Origin: CBDCFL01 sp050300875
Lineage (GTDB): Bacteria > Pseudomonadota > Alphaproteobacteria > Rhodobacterales > Rhodobacteraceae
Reading direction: 5' to 3'
Length of the DNA stretch: 5,203 nt
NCBI GenBank assembly: GCA_050300875.1
Contig: JBNKYL010000212.1
Location: 1 to 5,203 of the forward strand
The translations under genes were made by a program, and so were the position numbers. The notes beneath the pieces are model-generated. The model did no database searches. It saw only the letters and a list, made by a program, of their open reading frames with translations, and was not told the DNA's origin. Shown here piece by piece: positions 1 through 5,203 of the stretch (positions are counted from its first letter, which is position 1; each line of letters begins with the position of its first letter).

Positions 1-389
1 TGCCGGGGATGCTGGAACGCGGGGGCGGGTCGATCGTGAACATAGCTTCCGTAGCGGGGTCGATCCTTGGCGTGCCGAACCGGTTCGTTTACGGCACGTC
101 CAAGGCTGCCGTGATCGGGTTGACCAAATCGGTGGCCCGCGATTTCATCACGCAAGGGGTGCGCTGCAACTGCATCTGCCCCGGCACGGTGGACAGTCCG
201 TCCTTGCATGACCGGCTGCGCGCCACCGGCAATTACGAACAGGCGATGAAGGATTTCATCGCGCGCCAGCCCATGGGGCGGCTTGGTCTGGCCGAAGAGA
301 TCGCCGGGACGGCAACCTACCTGGCCAGTGACGAAAGCAGCTATATGACCGGGCAAGCGGTCTGCATCGATGGCGGCATGACGTTGTGA
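1..389 (+). CDS. SDR-family NAD(P)-dependent oxidoreductase, BDH2/DHRS6-like (5' end outside window)
   Basis: This is the C-terminal half of a cytosolic short-chain dehydrogenase. The frame is open to the left edge (codons begin at base 3), so the N-terminal Rossmann nucleotide-binding part is missing and the Met at base 9 is internal. Residues here are numbered from that Met. Visible are the NIAS segment with catalytic Ser14, the YGTSK catalytic motif (Tyr28, Lys32), the CICPGTVDSPS stretch and the usual SDR ending YLASDES...TGQAVCIDGG. The text closely resembles human BDH2/DHRS6 from memory, including arginines 25, 69 and 86, which fall at the spacing of BDH2 Arg144, Arg188 and Arg205 relative to the catalytic Tyr. 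Bacterial relatives include 2-keto-3-deoxy-L-fuconate dehydrogenases. Oxidation or reduction of a hydroxy/keto acid is therefore likely, but the exact substrate is not fixed by sequence. The stop TGA is 4 bases before the permease start, suggesting one transcript. Confidence 0.93.
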   Translation, partial: PGMLERGGGSIVNIASVAGSILGVPNRFVYGTSKAAVIGLTKSVARDFITQGVRCNCICPGTVDSPSLHDRLRATGNYEQAMKDFIARQPMGRLGLAEEIAGTATYLASDESSYMTGQAVCIDGGMTL

Positions 390-393
390 CCGC

Positions 394-1284
394 GTGGTAA
401 GCACGGCCGCCGAACCGCGCGAACTGCGCACAGGGCTGGGCGTCGTCCTGATGGCCCTGGCGGTGGCCTGTTTCACCGGGATCGACACATCGGCCAAATG
501 GCTGATCCTGTCCGGGCTGGTGCCGATACAGGTCGTGTTCGTCCGCTATTTCGTGCATTTCGTGATCGCGGTTGGCCTGTCGGTTCCCCAACACGGGTTG
601 GCCGATTTCCGGTCCCGCGCGCCCAGGCGGCAATTGTTGCGGTCAACCTTCCTGTTTTCCGGCACGGTGTTCAATTTCTTCGCCCTGAAATACCTGCCAA
701 TCACGCTGACCACGACGATGTTCTTTGCCTCGCCCATCGTCATCACACTGGCGGCCATCCCTGTGCTGGGCGAACAGGTCGGCATTCGCCGTATCATCGC
801 GGTTTGCGTGGGATTTCTGGGCGTGCTGATCGTCGTCCAACCCTGGGGCGCAGCCTTTCACCCGGCGATTTTCCTGTCCTTCGGGGCGCTTATCTGCGCA
901 TCGGGGTATTTCCTGATGACACGGATGCTGGCCGGGATCGAAAGCAATGCGACCAGCCAGTTGTGGTCCAGCGGGTTGGCGACCCTGTGCCTGGCCCCCT
1001 TTGGCTGGGCGCTCTGGGTCACGCCGCCCGATTGGCAAACCTGGATGGTCATGGGCGTGATCGGCACCCTTGGCGCGGTGGGCCATATCCTTGCGACCAA
1101 GGCGCACCGGCTGGCCGATGCCTCGATCCTAGCCCCCGTCGTCTATATCCAGATCGGCATGGCCGCATTCGCGGGCTGGGCGGTTTTCCACACCTTGCCG
1201 ACCATATGGACGCTGGTGGGCGGGCTGATCATCATCGCCTCGGGCTTGTATATCTGGAACCGCGAAAGGGCGAAAAACGCCTAG
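394..1284 (+). CDS. DMT-superfamily (EamA) inner-membrane permease
   Basis: This 296-residue integral membrane protein has the usual length and hydrophobic pattern of EamA/RhaT-type drug/metabolite transporters, with about ten transmembrane helices in two repeated halves. Approximate helices are residues 13-31, 40-62, 82-98, 104-124, 132-148, 158-174, 190-207, 216-233, 244-264 and 270-288. The first repeat ends in the typical stretch LPITLTTTMFFASPIVITL followed by PVLGEQVGIRR, and the tail WNRERAKNA is basic, as expected for a cytoplasmic end. The GTG at 394 is the first possible start, because an in-frame TGA lies at 379-381. No clear Shine-Dalgarno is visible, so translation probably depends on coupling to the dehydrogenase stop at 387-389. 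Members export or import small metabolites, amino acids or sugars, and the substrate cannot be read from sequence. Pairing with a dehydrogenase suggests a catabolic metabolite, by inference. Its TAG stop overlaps the opposing moeB stop. Confidence 0.92.
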   Translation: MVSTAAEPRELRTGLGVVLMALAVACFTGIDTSAKWLILSGLVPIQVVFVRYFVHFVIAVGLSVPQHGLADFRSRAPRRQLLRSTFLFSGTVFNFFALKYLPITLTTTMFFASPIVITLAAIPVLGEQVGIRRIIAVCVGFLGVLIVVQPWGAAFHPAIFLSFGALICASGYFLMTRMLAGIESNATSQLWSSGLATLCLAPFGWALWVTPPDWQTWMVMGVIGTLGAVGHILATKAHRLADASILAPVVYIQIGMAAFAGWAVFHTLPTIWTLVGGLIIIASGLYIWNRERAKNA

Positions 1285-1304
1285 TGCCCGCCGCAGACCG
1301 GGCA
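1269..1304. repeat. two short inverted repeats flanking the shared stop codons
   Basis: Two hairpin-capable inverted repeats sit either side of the CTAG that ends both convergent genes. Bases 1269-1281 read GGCG-AAAAA-CGCC (4-bp stem, 5-base loop). Bases 1285-1304 read TGCCCG-N8-CGGGCA (6-bp perfect stem, 8-base loop). Neither is followed by a run of T on the + strand. On the minus strand the first hairpin is followed by only a short CTTT. They could slow or end transcription, but the second also falls on the Cys-Pro-Val-Cys-Gly-Gly codons of moeB, so it may be a by-product of coding. Confidence 0.35.
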
Positions 1305-2309
1305 ATCGGCGCGCTTGTTGATCTTGATCACGCGCGTATCGGCGTAAAGTGCATCATAGATCAACATTCGCCCGGCCAAAGTTTCACCCGCCCCTGCGAT
1401 ATGCTTGATCGCCTCAACCGCCATCATCGCACCGATCACGCCGGGCAATGGCCCCAAAACGCCCGCCTCTGCGCAGCTCGGCGCGAGGCCCGGCGCCGGG
1501 GCCTTGGGGAAGACGCATTGATAGCAGGGTGCGCCATGGGCCGGATCGAACAGGCTGATCTGGCCTTCCCATTGGCTGAGCGCGCCGGAAATCAACGGTT
1601 TGCCTGCCTTAACGGCGGCGGCGTTGACCAGATAGCGTGTGTCGAAATCATCGGTGCCGTCCAGGATCAGGTCATATTCGGCGAACAGCTCATCCGCGAT
1701 CTCCGCCGTCAGGCGGCGGTGATAGGGGCGCACGGTAGTGGCGGGGTTCTGCGCCTTCATCTCGGCCTCGGCGGAAAACACCTTGGGCGTGCCGATGGCG
1801 GCATCCTTGTGGATCACCTGCCGCTGCAGGTTGGAATTGTCCACCGCGTCATGGTCGATCACGCCGATGGTGCCGACTCCCGCAGCGGCCAGATACTGCA
1901 GCGCCGGGGCACCGAGCCCGCCTGCCCCCACCACTAGCACGCGCGCCTCTTTCAAACGTTTCTGCCCCGGTCCGCCAATTTCATGCAAAACGATGTGGCG
2001 GGCGTAGCGGTTCAGTTCCGTGTTGGTGAATGTCTTGGCCGGTTCGGGCTTTGCTTCAGCCGGGGCGCGGGCTTTCAGTGCGCGGATGACGCGGCCATAG
2101 CCCAGCGCCAGCACCCCGAAACCGCCGAGGATCAGCCATTCACCCGCCGATCCGCCAATGACCGCCTCGAACCCCTGCGGATTGACGGCCAGCCCAAGAA
2201 GGATACCCAGATAGAGCAATCCCAGCATGGCCCAGCGCAGACGCTGCGGCGCGCCGAAATGCGCGCCCATTAGCCAGATCGCCGCCGCAAGGACCAGAAC
2301 CGGGATCAT
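1281..2309 (-). CDS. moeB: Molybdopterin-synthase adenylyltransferase MoeB (HesA/MoeB/ThiF family) with N-terminal membrane segments
   Basis: MoeB uses ATP to adenylate the C-terminal glycine of MoaD, allowing its conversion to thiocarboxylate for molybdenum-cofactor synthesis. Residues 94-342 form a complete ThiF-type domain the length of E. coli MoeB (249 aa). It shows GAGGLGAP at 128-135, NLQRQ with Arg163, Lys176 and Asp220. The spacings of Arg104, Arg163, Lys176 and Asp220 match E. coli Arg14, Arg73, Lys86 and Asp130 exactly. Zinc-binding pairs are CYQC (262-265) and CPVC (336-339), and Cys279 lies in the conserved CAEAGVLGPLPG stretch. Residues 1-93 are an extension with three hydrophobic segments (about 1-17, 25-42 and 57-75), whose basic flanks fit an outside N-terminus and a cytoplasmic catalytic domain. 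The start overlaps the dut stop as TGATG, and no Met lies between 28 and the core, supporting this start. No rhodanese domain is present. ThiF-like sulfur transfer to another carrier, such as ThiS, remains possible. Confidence 0.92.
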   Translation of the reverse strand: MIPVLVLAAAIWLMGAHFGAPQRLRWAMLGLLYLGILLGLAVNPQGFEAVIGGSAGEWLILGGFGVLALGYGRVIRALKARAPAEAKPEPAKTFTNTELNRYARHIVLHEIGGPGQKRLKEARVLVVGAGGLGAPALQYLAAAGVGTIGVIDHDAVDNSNLQRQVIHKDAAIGTPKVFSAEAEMKAQNPATTVRPYHRRLTAEIADELFAEYDLILDGTDDFDTRYLVNAAAVKAGKPLISGALSQWEGQISLFDPAHGAPCYQCVFPKAPAPGLAPSCAEAGVLGPLPGVIGAMMAVEAIKHIAGAGETLAGRMLIYDALYADTRVIKINKRADCPVCGGH

Positions 2310-2776
2310 CAGCCGCGCCCGGTCGAGCCAAAGCCGCCGCTGCCCCGCGCGGTATCTGATAGCTCTGGCGCTTCGGTCAGGTCCGCCTGCATGGCCGGGG
2401 CCACCACGATCTGCGCAATGCGTTCGCCGTGGGTGACGATAAAGGGTTCCGCGCCGAGGTTGATCAGGATCACCCCCACCGGCCCGCGGTAATCGGCATC
2501 AATCGTGCCGGGCGTATTGACCAGAGTGACTCCGTGTTTCAGCGCCAGCCCCGAACGCGGCCTGACTTGCACCTCGAACCCCGGCGGGATTTCCATGGCC
2601 AATCCGGTCGGCACCAGCGCCCGCGCGCCGGGGGCCAGCGTTATCCCCCCTGCCCGATCAGCGGCATCCAGATTGGCGCGGATATCCGCCCCGGCCGCCC
2701 CGGCGGTTTCATAAGACGGCAAGGCAATGGCGGGATCGGCGCCGTCCAGCCGTTTCAGGCGGATCACGGGTTTCAT
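2309..2776 (-). CDS. dut: Deoxyuridine 5'-triphosphate nucleotidohydrolase (dUTPase)
   Basis: This cytosolic homotrimeric enzyme hydrolyses dUTP to dUMP and pyrophosphate, keeping uracil out of DNA and feeding thymidylate synthesis. The 155-residue protein has all five dUTPase motifs in order: I, AGAAGADIRA (25-34); II, PRSGLALKHG (73-82); III, NTPGTIDADYRG (87-98) with the probable catalytic Asp93; IV, RIAQIVVAP (119-127); and V, RGSGGFGSTG (144-153), the flexible glycine-rich C-terminal arm that closes over the substrate. Length matches the bacterial trimeric family (about 150 aa). The start at 2776 is chosen because MKPVIRLKRLDG gives the normal N-terminus and forms an ATGA overlap with the coaBC stop. 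A longer in-frame start at 2845 would add 23 arginine-rich residues lying inside coaBC and is unlikely. A GAGG about 10 bases upstream is a weak ribosome site, so translation is probably coupled to coaBC. The dut gene next to coaBC (dfp) is a widespread bacterial arrangement. Confidence 0.97.
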   Translation of the reverse strand: MKPVIRLKRLDGADPAIALPSYETAGAAGADIRANLDAADRAGGITLAPGARALVPTGLAMEIPPGFEVQVRPRSGLALKHGVTLVNTPGTIDADYRGPVGVILINLGAEPFIVTHGERIAQIVVAPAMQADLTEAPELSDTARGSGGFGSTGRG

Positions 2777-3990
2777 GCGGTCAGCGCCTCGGCGATGCGG
2801 GCGGCCAGCTTGCGCGCGACCTGATCCTTGCCCATGCGCGGCCATTCCTCCGCCCCGTCACCTGTCACCAACGTCACCGCGTTTTCGGCCCCGCCCATGA
2901 TGCCGGTGCCAGGGCTGACATCATTGGCCACGATCCAGTCGCAACCCTTGCGTTTGTGTTTCGCGGTGGCATTGGCCAGCACATCATCCGTTTCGGCAGC
3001 AAAGCCCACGACCAGCTTGGGCCTGCCCTTTTTCATCTGGCTGACACCAGCCAATATGTCCGGGTTTTCGGCGAATTCCAGCCCCGGCGCCTTGCCGGTG
3101 CCGTCCTTTTTCATCTTGGACCCGGACGCATTGGCGACCCGCCAGTCAGCCACTGCGGCGGCAAAGACAGCTGCGTCGGCGGGCAAGGCCGACCTGACGG
3201 CCTCTTCCATCTCGCCCGCTGTTTCGACGCGGACGACCTTGACCCCGGCCGGCGGCGGTGTGTCTGCGGGACCGGTGACAAAGGTCACATTCGCCCCAAG
3301 CGCTGAAAGAGCAGACGCTATCGCCGTGCCCTGCGCGCCCGATGACCGGTTGGCGATATAGCGCACCGGGTCGATGGGTTCATGGGTGGGGCCAGAGGTC
3401 ACGACGATATGCCGCCCCTTCAGCGGCCCATCAGCCAGCGCCGCCGCCACCCCATCGGCAATCGCCACCGGTTCGGCCATGCGACCGGGCCCGTATTCGC
3501 CACAGGCCATGTCGCCTTTGTCCGGGCCAACGACCAGCACGCCATCGGCACGCAGGGTCGCAAGGTTGCGCTGCGTCGCGGGGTGTTCCCACATGCGCAC
3601 ATTCATGGCCGGCGCGATCAGCACGCGCTTGTCGGTGGCCATCAGCAGGGTGGATGCCAGATCGTCCGCCAAACCGTTGGCCATCTTGCCCATCAGGTCG
3701 GCAGTGGCAGGTGCCACCACCACCAGATCGGCGGCGCGGGACAGCTCGATATGGCCCATTTCCGCCTCGTCCGTCAGGTCGAAAAGGTCGGTATAGACCT
3801 TTTCGGCAGCAAGGGCCGAGGCAGACAAAGGCGTGACGAATTCCTGCGCGGCGCGGGTCAGGACCGGCGTCACCGCCGCGCCGCGTTCGCGCAGCGCCCG
3901 GATCAGCACCAGCGACTTGTAAGCCGCGATGCCGCCGCCGATGATCAACAATATGCGTTTGCCCGCCAGCATTTGCGCACCCATTTTCAT
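2773..3990 (-). CDS. coaBC: Bifunctional phosphopantothenoylcysteine decarboxylase / phosphopantothenate-cysteine ligase
   Basis: This cytosolic enzyme catalyses two consecutive steps of coenzyme A synthesis: CTP-dependent joining of 4'-phosphopantothenate to cysteine (CoaB), then FMN-dependent decarboxylation to 4'-phosphopantetheine (CoaC). The N-terminal CoaC domain (about 8-185) shows GGGIAAYKS (18-26), catalytic His80, PAMNVRMW (127-134) and Cys163 in the ACGEYGPGRM flap. His80 and Cys163 are 83 residues apart, as in E. coli (75 and 158). The CoaB domain (about 190-405) shows TSGPTHEPIDPVRYIANRSSG (198-218), AVADW (279-283), the lysines of SKMKK (291-295), GFAAET (329-334) and ANDVS (355-359). 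The residue after SSG is Ala219, where E. coli has Lys. Length (405 aa) is normal. Starts at 3990, 3984 and 3972 are all possible: a GGA lies a few bases before 3984, and the conserved sequence begins only with MLAGKRIL at 3972. The gene starts 37 bases after the lactonase stop, and no convincing promoter was seen there. Confidence 0.97.
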   Translation of the reverse strand: MKMGAQMLAGKRILLIIGGGIAAYKSLVLIRALRERGAAVTPVLTRAAQEFVTPLSASALAAEKVYTDLFDLTDEAEMGHIELSRAADLVVVAPATADLMGKMANGLADDLASTLLMATDKRVLIAPAMNVRMWEHPATQRNLATLRADGVLVVGPDKGDMACGEYGPGRMAEPVAIADGVAAALADGPLKGRHIVVTSGPTHEPIDPVRYIANRSSGAQGTAIASALSALGANVTFVTGPADTPPPAGVKVVRVETAGEMEEAVRSALPADAAVFAAAVADWRVANASGSKMKKDGTGKAPGLEFAENPDILAGVSQMKKGRPKLVVGFAAETDDVLANATAKHKRKGCDWIVANDVSPGTGIMGGAENAVTLVTGDGAEEWPRMGKDQVARKLAARIAEALTA

Positions 3991-4027
3991 CCGTCTGAAC
4001 GATACCTAGGCCGCCAAGGGGCCAAAC

Positions 4028-4957
4028 TCAACTGTTCCAGGGGGTCACGCCGGTCGCGTTTACATATATCGCATAAAGGCTGGTCTTGCCGGTGATGAAC
4101 AGCCGGTTCGCCTTGACGCCGCCGAAGGTCAGGTTCGACACGACCTCGGGCAACAGGATCTTGCCCAGCAGCGTGCCATCGGGCGCGAAGCAATGAACCC
4201 CGTCCCCGGCAGACGACCACAGATTGCCGTTGGTATCGACGCGGAACCCGTCAAATAGCCCGCAATCGCATTCGCAGAGCGTCTTGCCCGCGCCCAGCCC
4301 GTCACCCTCGACAGGATAGGCCCGTATCTTGGCCGTGCAGTCGGGATCATGCGTGGTGCCCGTATCGGCCACGTAAAGCAGGCCTTCATCCGGTGAAAAG
4401 GCCAGTCCGTTGGGTTTGACCATATCAGTGACCACCGCCGTCAGGCTGCCATCGGTGCCGATCCGATAGACATAGGACGCTCCGATTTCGCTGGTCCCTT
4501 TGTCGCCCTCGTAATCGCTGTCGATCCCATAGGTCGGGTCGGTGAACCAGATCGAGCCATCGGAATTCACCACCACGTCATTGGGCGAATTCAGCCGCTT
4601 GCCCTGATAGCTGTCAGCGAGCACACGCCGCGTGCCGTCATGTTCGATACGGCTGACGCAGCGACCCTGGTGTTCGCAGGCCAACAGCCGGCCCTGTGCA
4701 TCGACGGTGTGGCCGTTCTGGTTGCGGCAGGGCCGTTCCCATTCTGTTACGGCACCGCTGACTTCGCACCAGTGCAGGATGCGGTTGTTGGGGATATCCG
4801 ACCAGATCAGCGCCCGCGCCGCCGGAAGATAGGCGGGGCCCTCGCACCATTTGGCCCCGGTCCAGAGCGTGTCGATCACGGCGTTCTTGTGGACGAGCTT
4901 GTGGAACCGGTCGTCGCGAAATTCGTAGTAGTCCGGGTAGAGCATTGTGAAGTCCAT
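4028..4957 (-). CDS. SMP-30/gluconolactonase/LRE-family sugar lactonase
   Basis: This predicted six-bladed beta-propeller metal-dependent lactonase (309 aa, normal length) opens aldonolactones to aldonic acids. Likely divalent-metal and active-site residues are present at family positions: Glu39 in WCEGPAY, Asn126 in NSPNDVVV, Asn183 in KPNGLAFSPD and Asp236 in LFDGFRVD. Family stretches WFTDPTYG (137-144), YVADTGTTHDPD (195-206) and LFITGKTSLY (286-295) are also visible. There is no signal peptide, so it is probably cytoplasmic. It has ten cysteines, including a CECDC cluster (228-232), of which several sit at positions I recall as usual for this subfamily. The start could be 4957 or the second Met at 4945; the latter has a GGA about 7 bases upstream, whereas 4957 lacks a clear ribosome site. 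The exact lactone (glucono-, xylono-, arabinono-, fucono- or other) cannot be told from sequence. It lies 37 bases upstream of coaBC on the same strand and could be co-transcribed with it. Confidence 0.92.
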   Translation of the reverse strand: MDFTMLYPDYYEFRDDRFHKLVHKNAVIDTLWTGAKWCEGPAYLPAARALIWSDIPNNRILHWCEVSGAVTEWERPCRNQNGHTVDAQGRLLACEHQGRCVSRIEHDGTRRVLADSYQGKRLNSPNDVVVNSDGSIWFTDPTYGIDSDYEGDKGTSEIGASYVYRIGTDGSLTAVVTDMVKPNGLAFSPDEGLLYVADTGTTHDPDCTAKIRAYPVEGDGLGAGKTLCECDCGLFDGFRVDTNGNLWSSAGDGVHCFAPDGTLLGKILLPEVVSNLTFGGVKANRLFITGKTSLYAIYVNATGVTPWNS

Positions 4958-5041
4958 CTGTCTGAAATCGACATGAGTTTACACGGGGTCACAGGAAACG
5001 GAACCACTGGATTTGACCTTGTCCGACGATTTTGGGACGGC

Positions 5042-5203
5042 CTAGTTCACGATGCGTCCGAAAGCGAAACCTTCGTTTTCGCGCAGCACGGTCATGCAGG
5101 ACAGCACGGCATCCGATCCGGTCGCCTTGCGCATGATCGCGAAATCACCACCCAGCAGGTCGTTCTGGGAACAGTCACCCCGGAAAAACGCCTGTCGGGC
5201 CTG
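5042..5203 (-). CDS. Unidentified protein, C-terminal 53 residues only (5' end outside window)
   Basis: A minus-strand frame is open from the right edge to a TAG at 5042-5044 and encodes 53 residues ending LRENEGFAFGRIVN. I do not recognise the family. Support for coding is indirect: about three quarters of the third codon positions are G or C (39 of 53 by hand count), as in the other genes here. The residue mix is also ordinary (LLGGDFAIMRKATGSDAV), without the arginine/histidine excess of shadow frames. It is followed, after 84 non-coding bases, by the lactonase on the same strand, so it may belong to the same unit. The 84-base gap (4958-5041) shows no strong hairpin with a T-run, no clear promoter and no repeat to my eye. 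Confidence 0.62.
   Translation of the reverse strand, partial: QARQAFFRGDCSQNDLLGGDFAIMRKATGSDAVLSCMTVLRENEGFAFGRIVN

Noticed and set aside
9..389. Dehydrogenase as a complete 126-residue protein starting at base 9
   Set aside because: The frame continues to the left edge, and the protein would lack the whole nucleotide-binding half. It is a window-edge truncation, not a small gene.
1285..1304. The 6-bp inverted repeat as an intrinsic terminator for the permease
   Set aside because: No T-run follows on the + strand, and the bases encode the conserved zinc-binding CPVCGG of MoeB, so I list it only as a low-confidence repeat.
498..1937. A 479-codon open frame on the + strand running through the permease and antisense to moeB
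   Set aside because: It spans two well-supported genes in other frames. Its product is rich in Arg, Gly and His without any family motif, and long stop-free shadows are common in GC-rich DNA.
2777..2845. N-terminal extension of Dut from an upstream ATG at 2845 (178 aa)
   Set aside because: The extra 23 residues are arginine-rich, lie wholly within coaBC coding sequence and precede a normal dUTPase N-terminus that starts at the ATGA overlap.
3991..4027. Short GGCC-N6-GGCC palindrome and TTGGC direct repeat in the lactonase-coaBC gap, as a regulatory site
   Set aside because: The 4-5 base repeats are too short to be distinguished from chance in GC-rich DNA.
3382..4095. A 237-codon open frame on the + strand antisense to coaBC
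   Set aside because: It is composed largely of His/Arg/Gly text with no motif, and it mirrors a gene whose catalytic residues are all clear on the other strand.
4227..4276. Cysteine cluster CECDC of the lactonase as an iron-sulfur or extra metal site
   Set aside because: The spacing does not match a known cluster motif, and at least the last Cys is usual in this subfamily. The normal propeller metal ligands are present elsewhere.

Overview
The window looks like ordinary chromosomal DNA of an alphaproteobacterium, most likely a member of Rhodobacterales (Roseobacter/Rhodobacter group). The reasons are high GC with strongly G/C-ending codons, very tight gene packing with 1-4 base overlaps, and the gene order coaBC-dut-moeB, in which MoeB carries an N-terminal membrane extension. 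The placement rests on protein and layout resemblance, not on a marker gene. Composition looks uniform by eye. I see no insertion sequence, tRNA, rRNA, CRISPR array, phage gene or other sign of recent transfer.

Layout. On the + strand, positions 1-389 hold the C-terminal part of a short-chain dehydrogenase resembling human BDH2/DHRS6 and bacterial 2-keto-3-deoxy-sugar-acid dehydrogenases. After a 4-base gap comes a complete DMT/EamA-family permease (394-1284). This pair converges on a minus-strand block. In transcription order, right to left, that block is a partial unidentified gene (5042-5203), an SMP-30/gluconolactonase-family lactonase (4028-4957), coaBC (2773-3990), dut (2309-2776) and moeB (1281-2309).

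The core is the coaBC-dut-moeB cluster. The genes are joined by an ATGA overlap (coaBC/dut) and a TGATG overlap (dut/moeB), so they are very probably one translationally coupled transcript. It serves coenzyme A synthesis (CoaBC), removal of dUTP and supply of dUMP (Dut), and activation of the small sulfur-carrier subunit of molybdopterin synthase (MoeB). The lactonase lies 37 bases upstream on the same strand and may be co-transcribed. At the other end, moeB and the permease share the palindrome CTAG as both stop codons, so the two transcription units have no intergenic DNA between them.

The outer genes (dehydrogenase, permease, lactonase) look catabolic. A lactonase and a 2-keto-3-deoxy-acid dehydrogenase are both steps of non-phosphorylating sugar-acid pathways, but a link between them here is only a hypothesis. 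I did not find an undescribed system in this window. The points most worth checking are the membrane-anchored MoeB, the zero-spacer convergent junction flanked by small hairpins, the carboxylate-binding arginine set in the dehydrogenase, and the unidentified C-terminus at the right edge.
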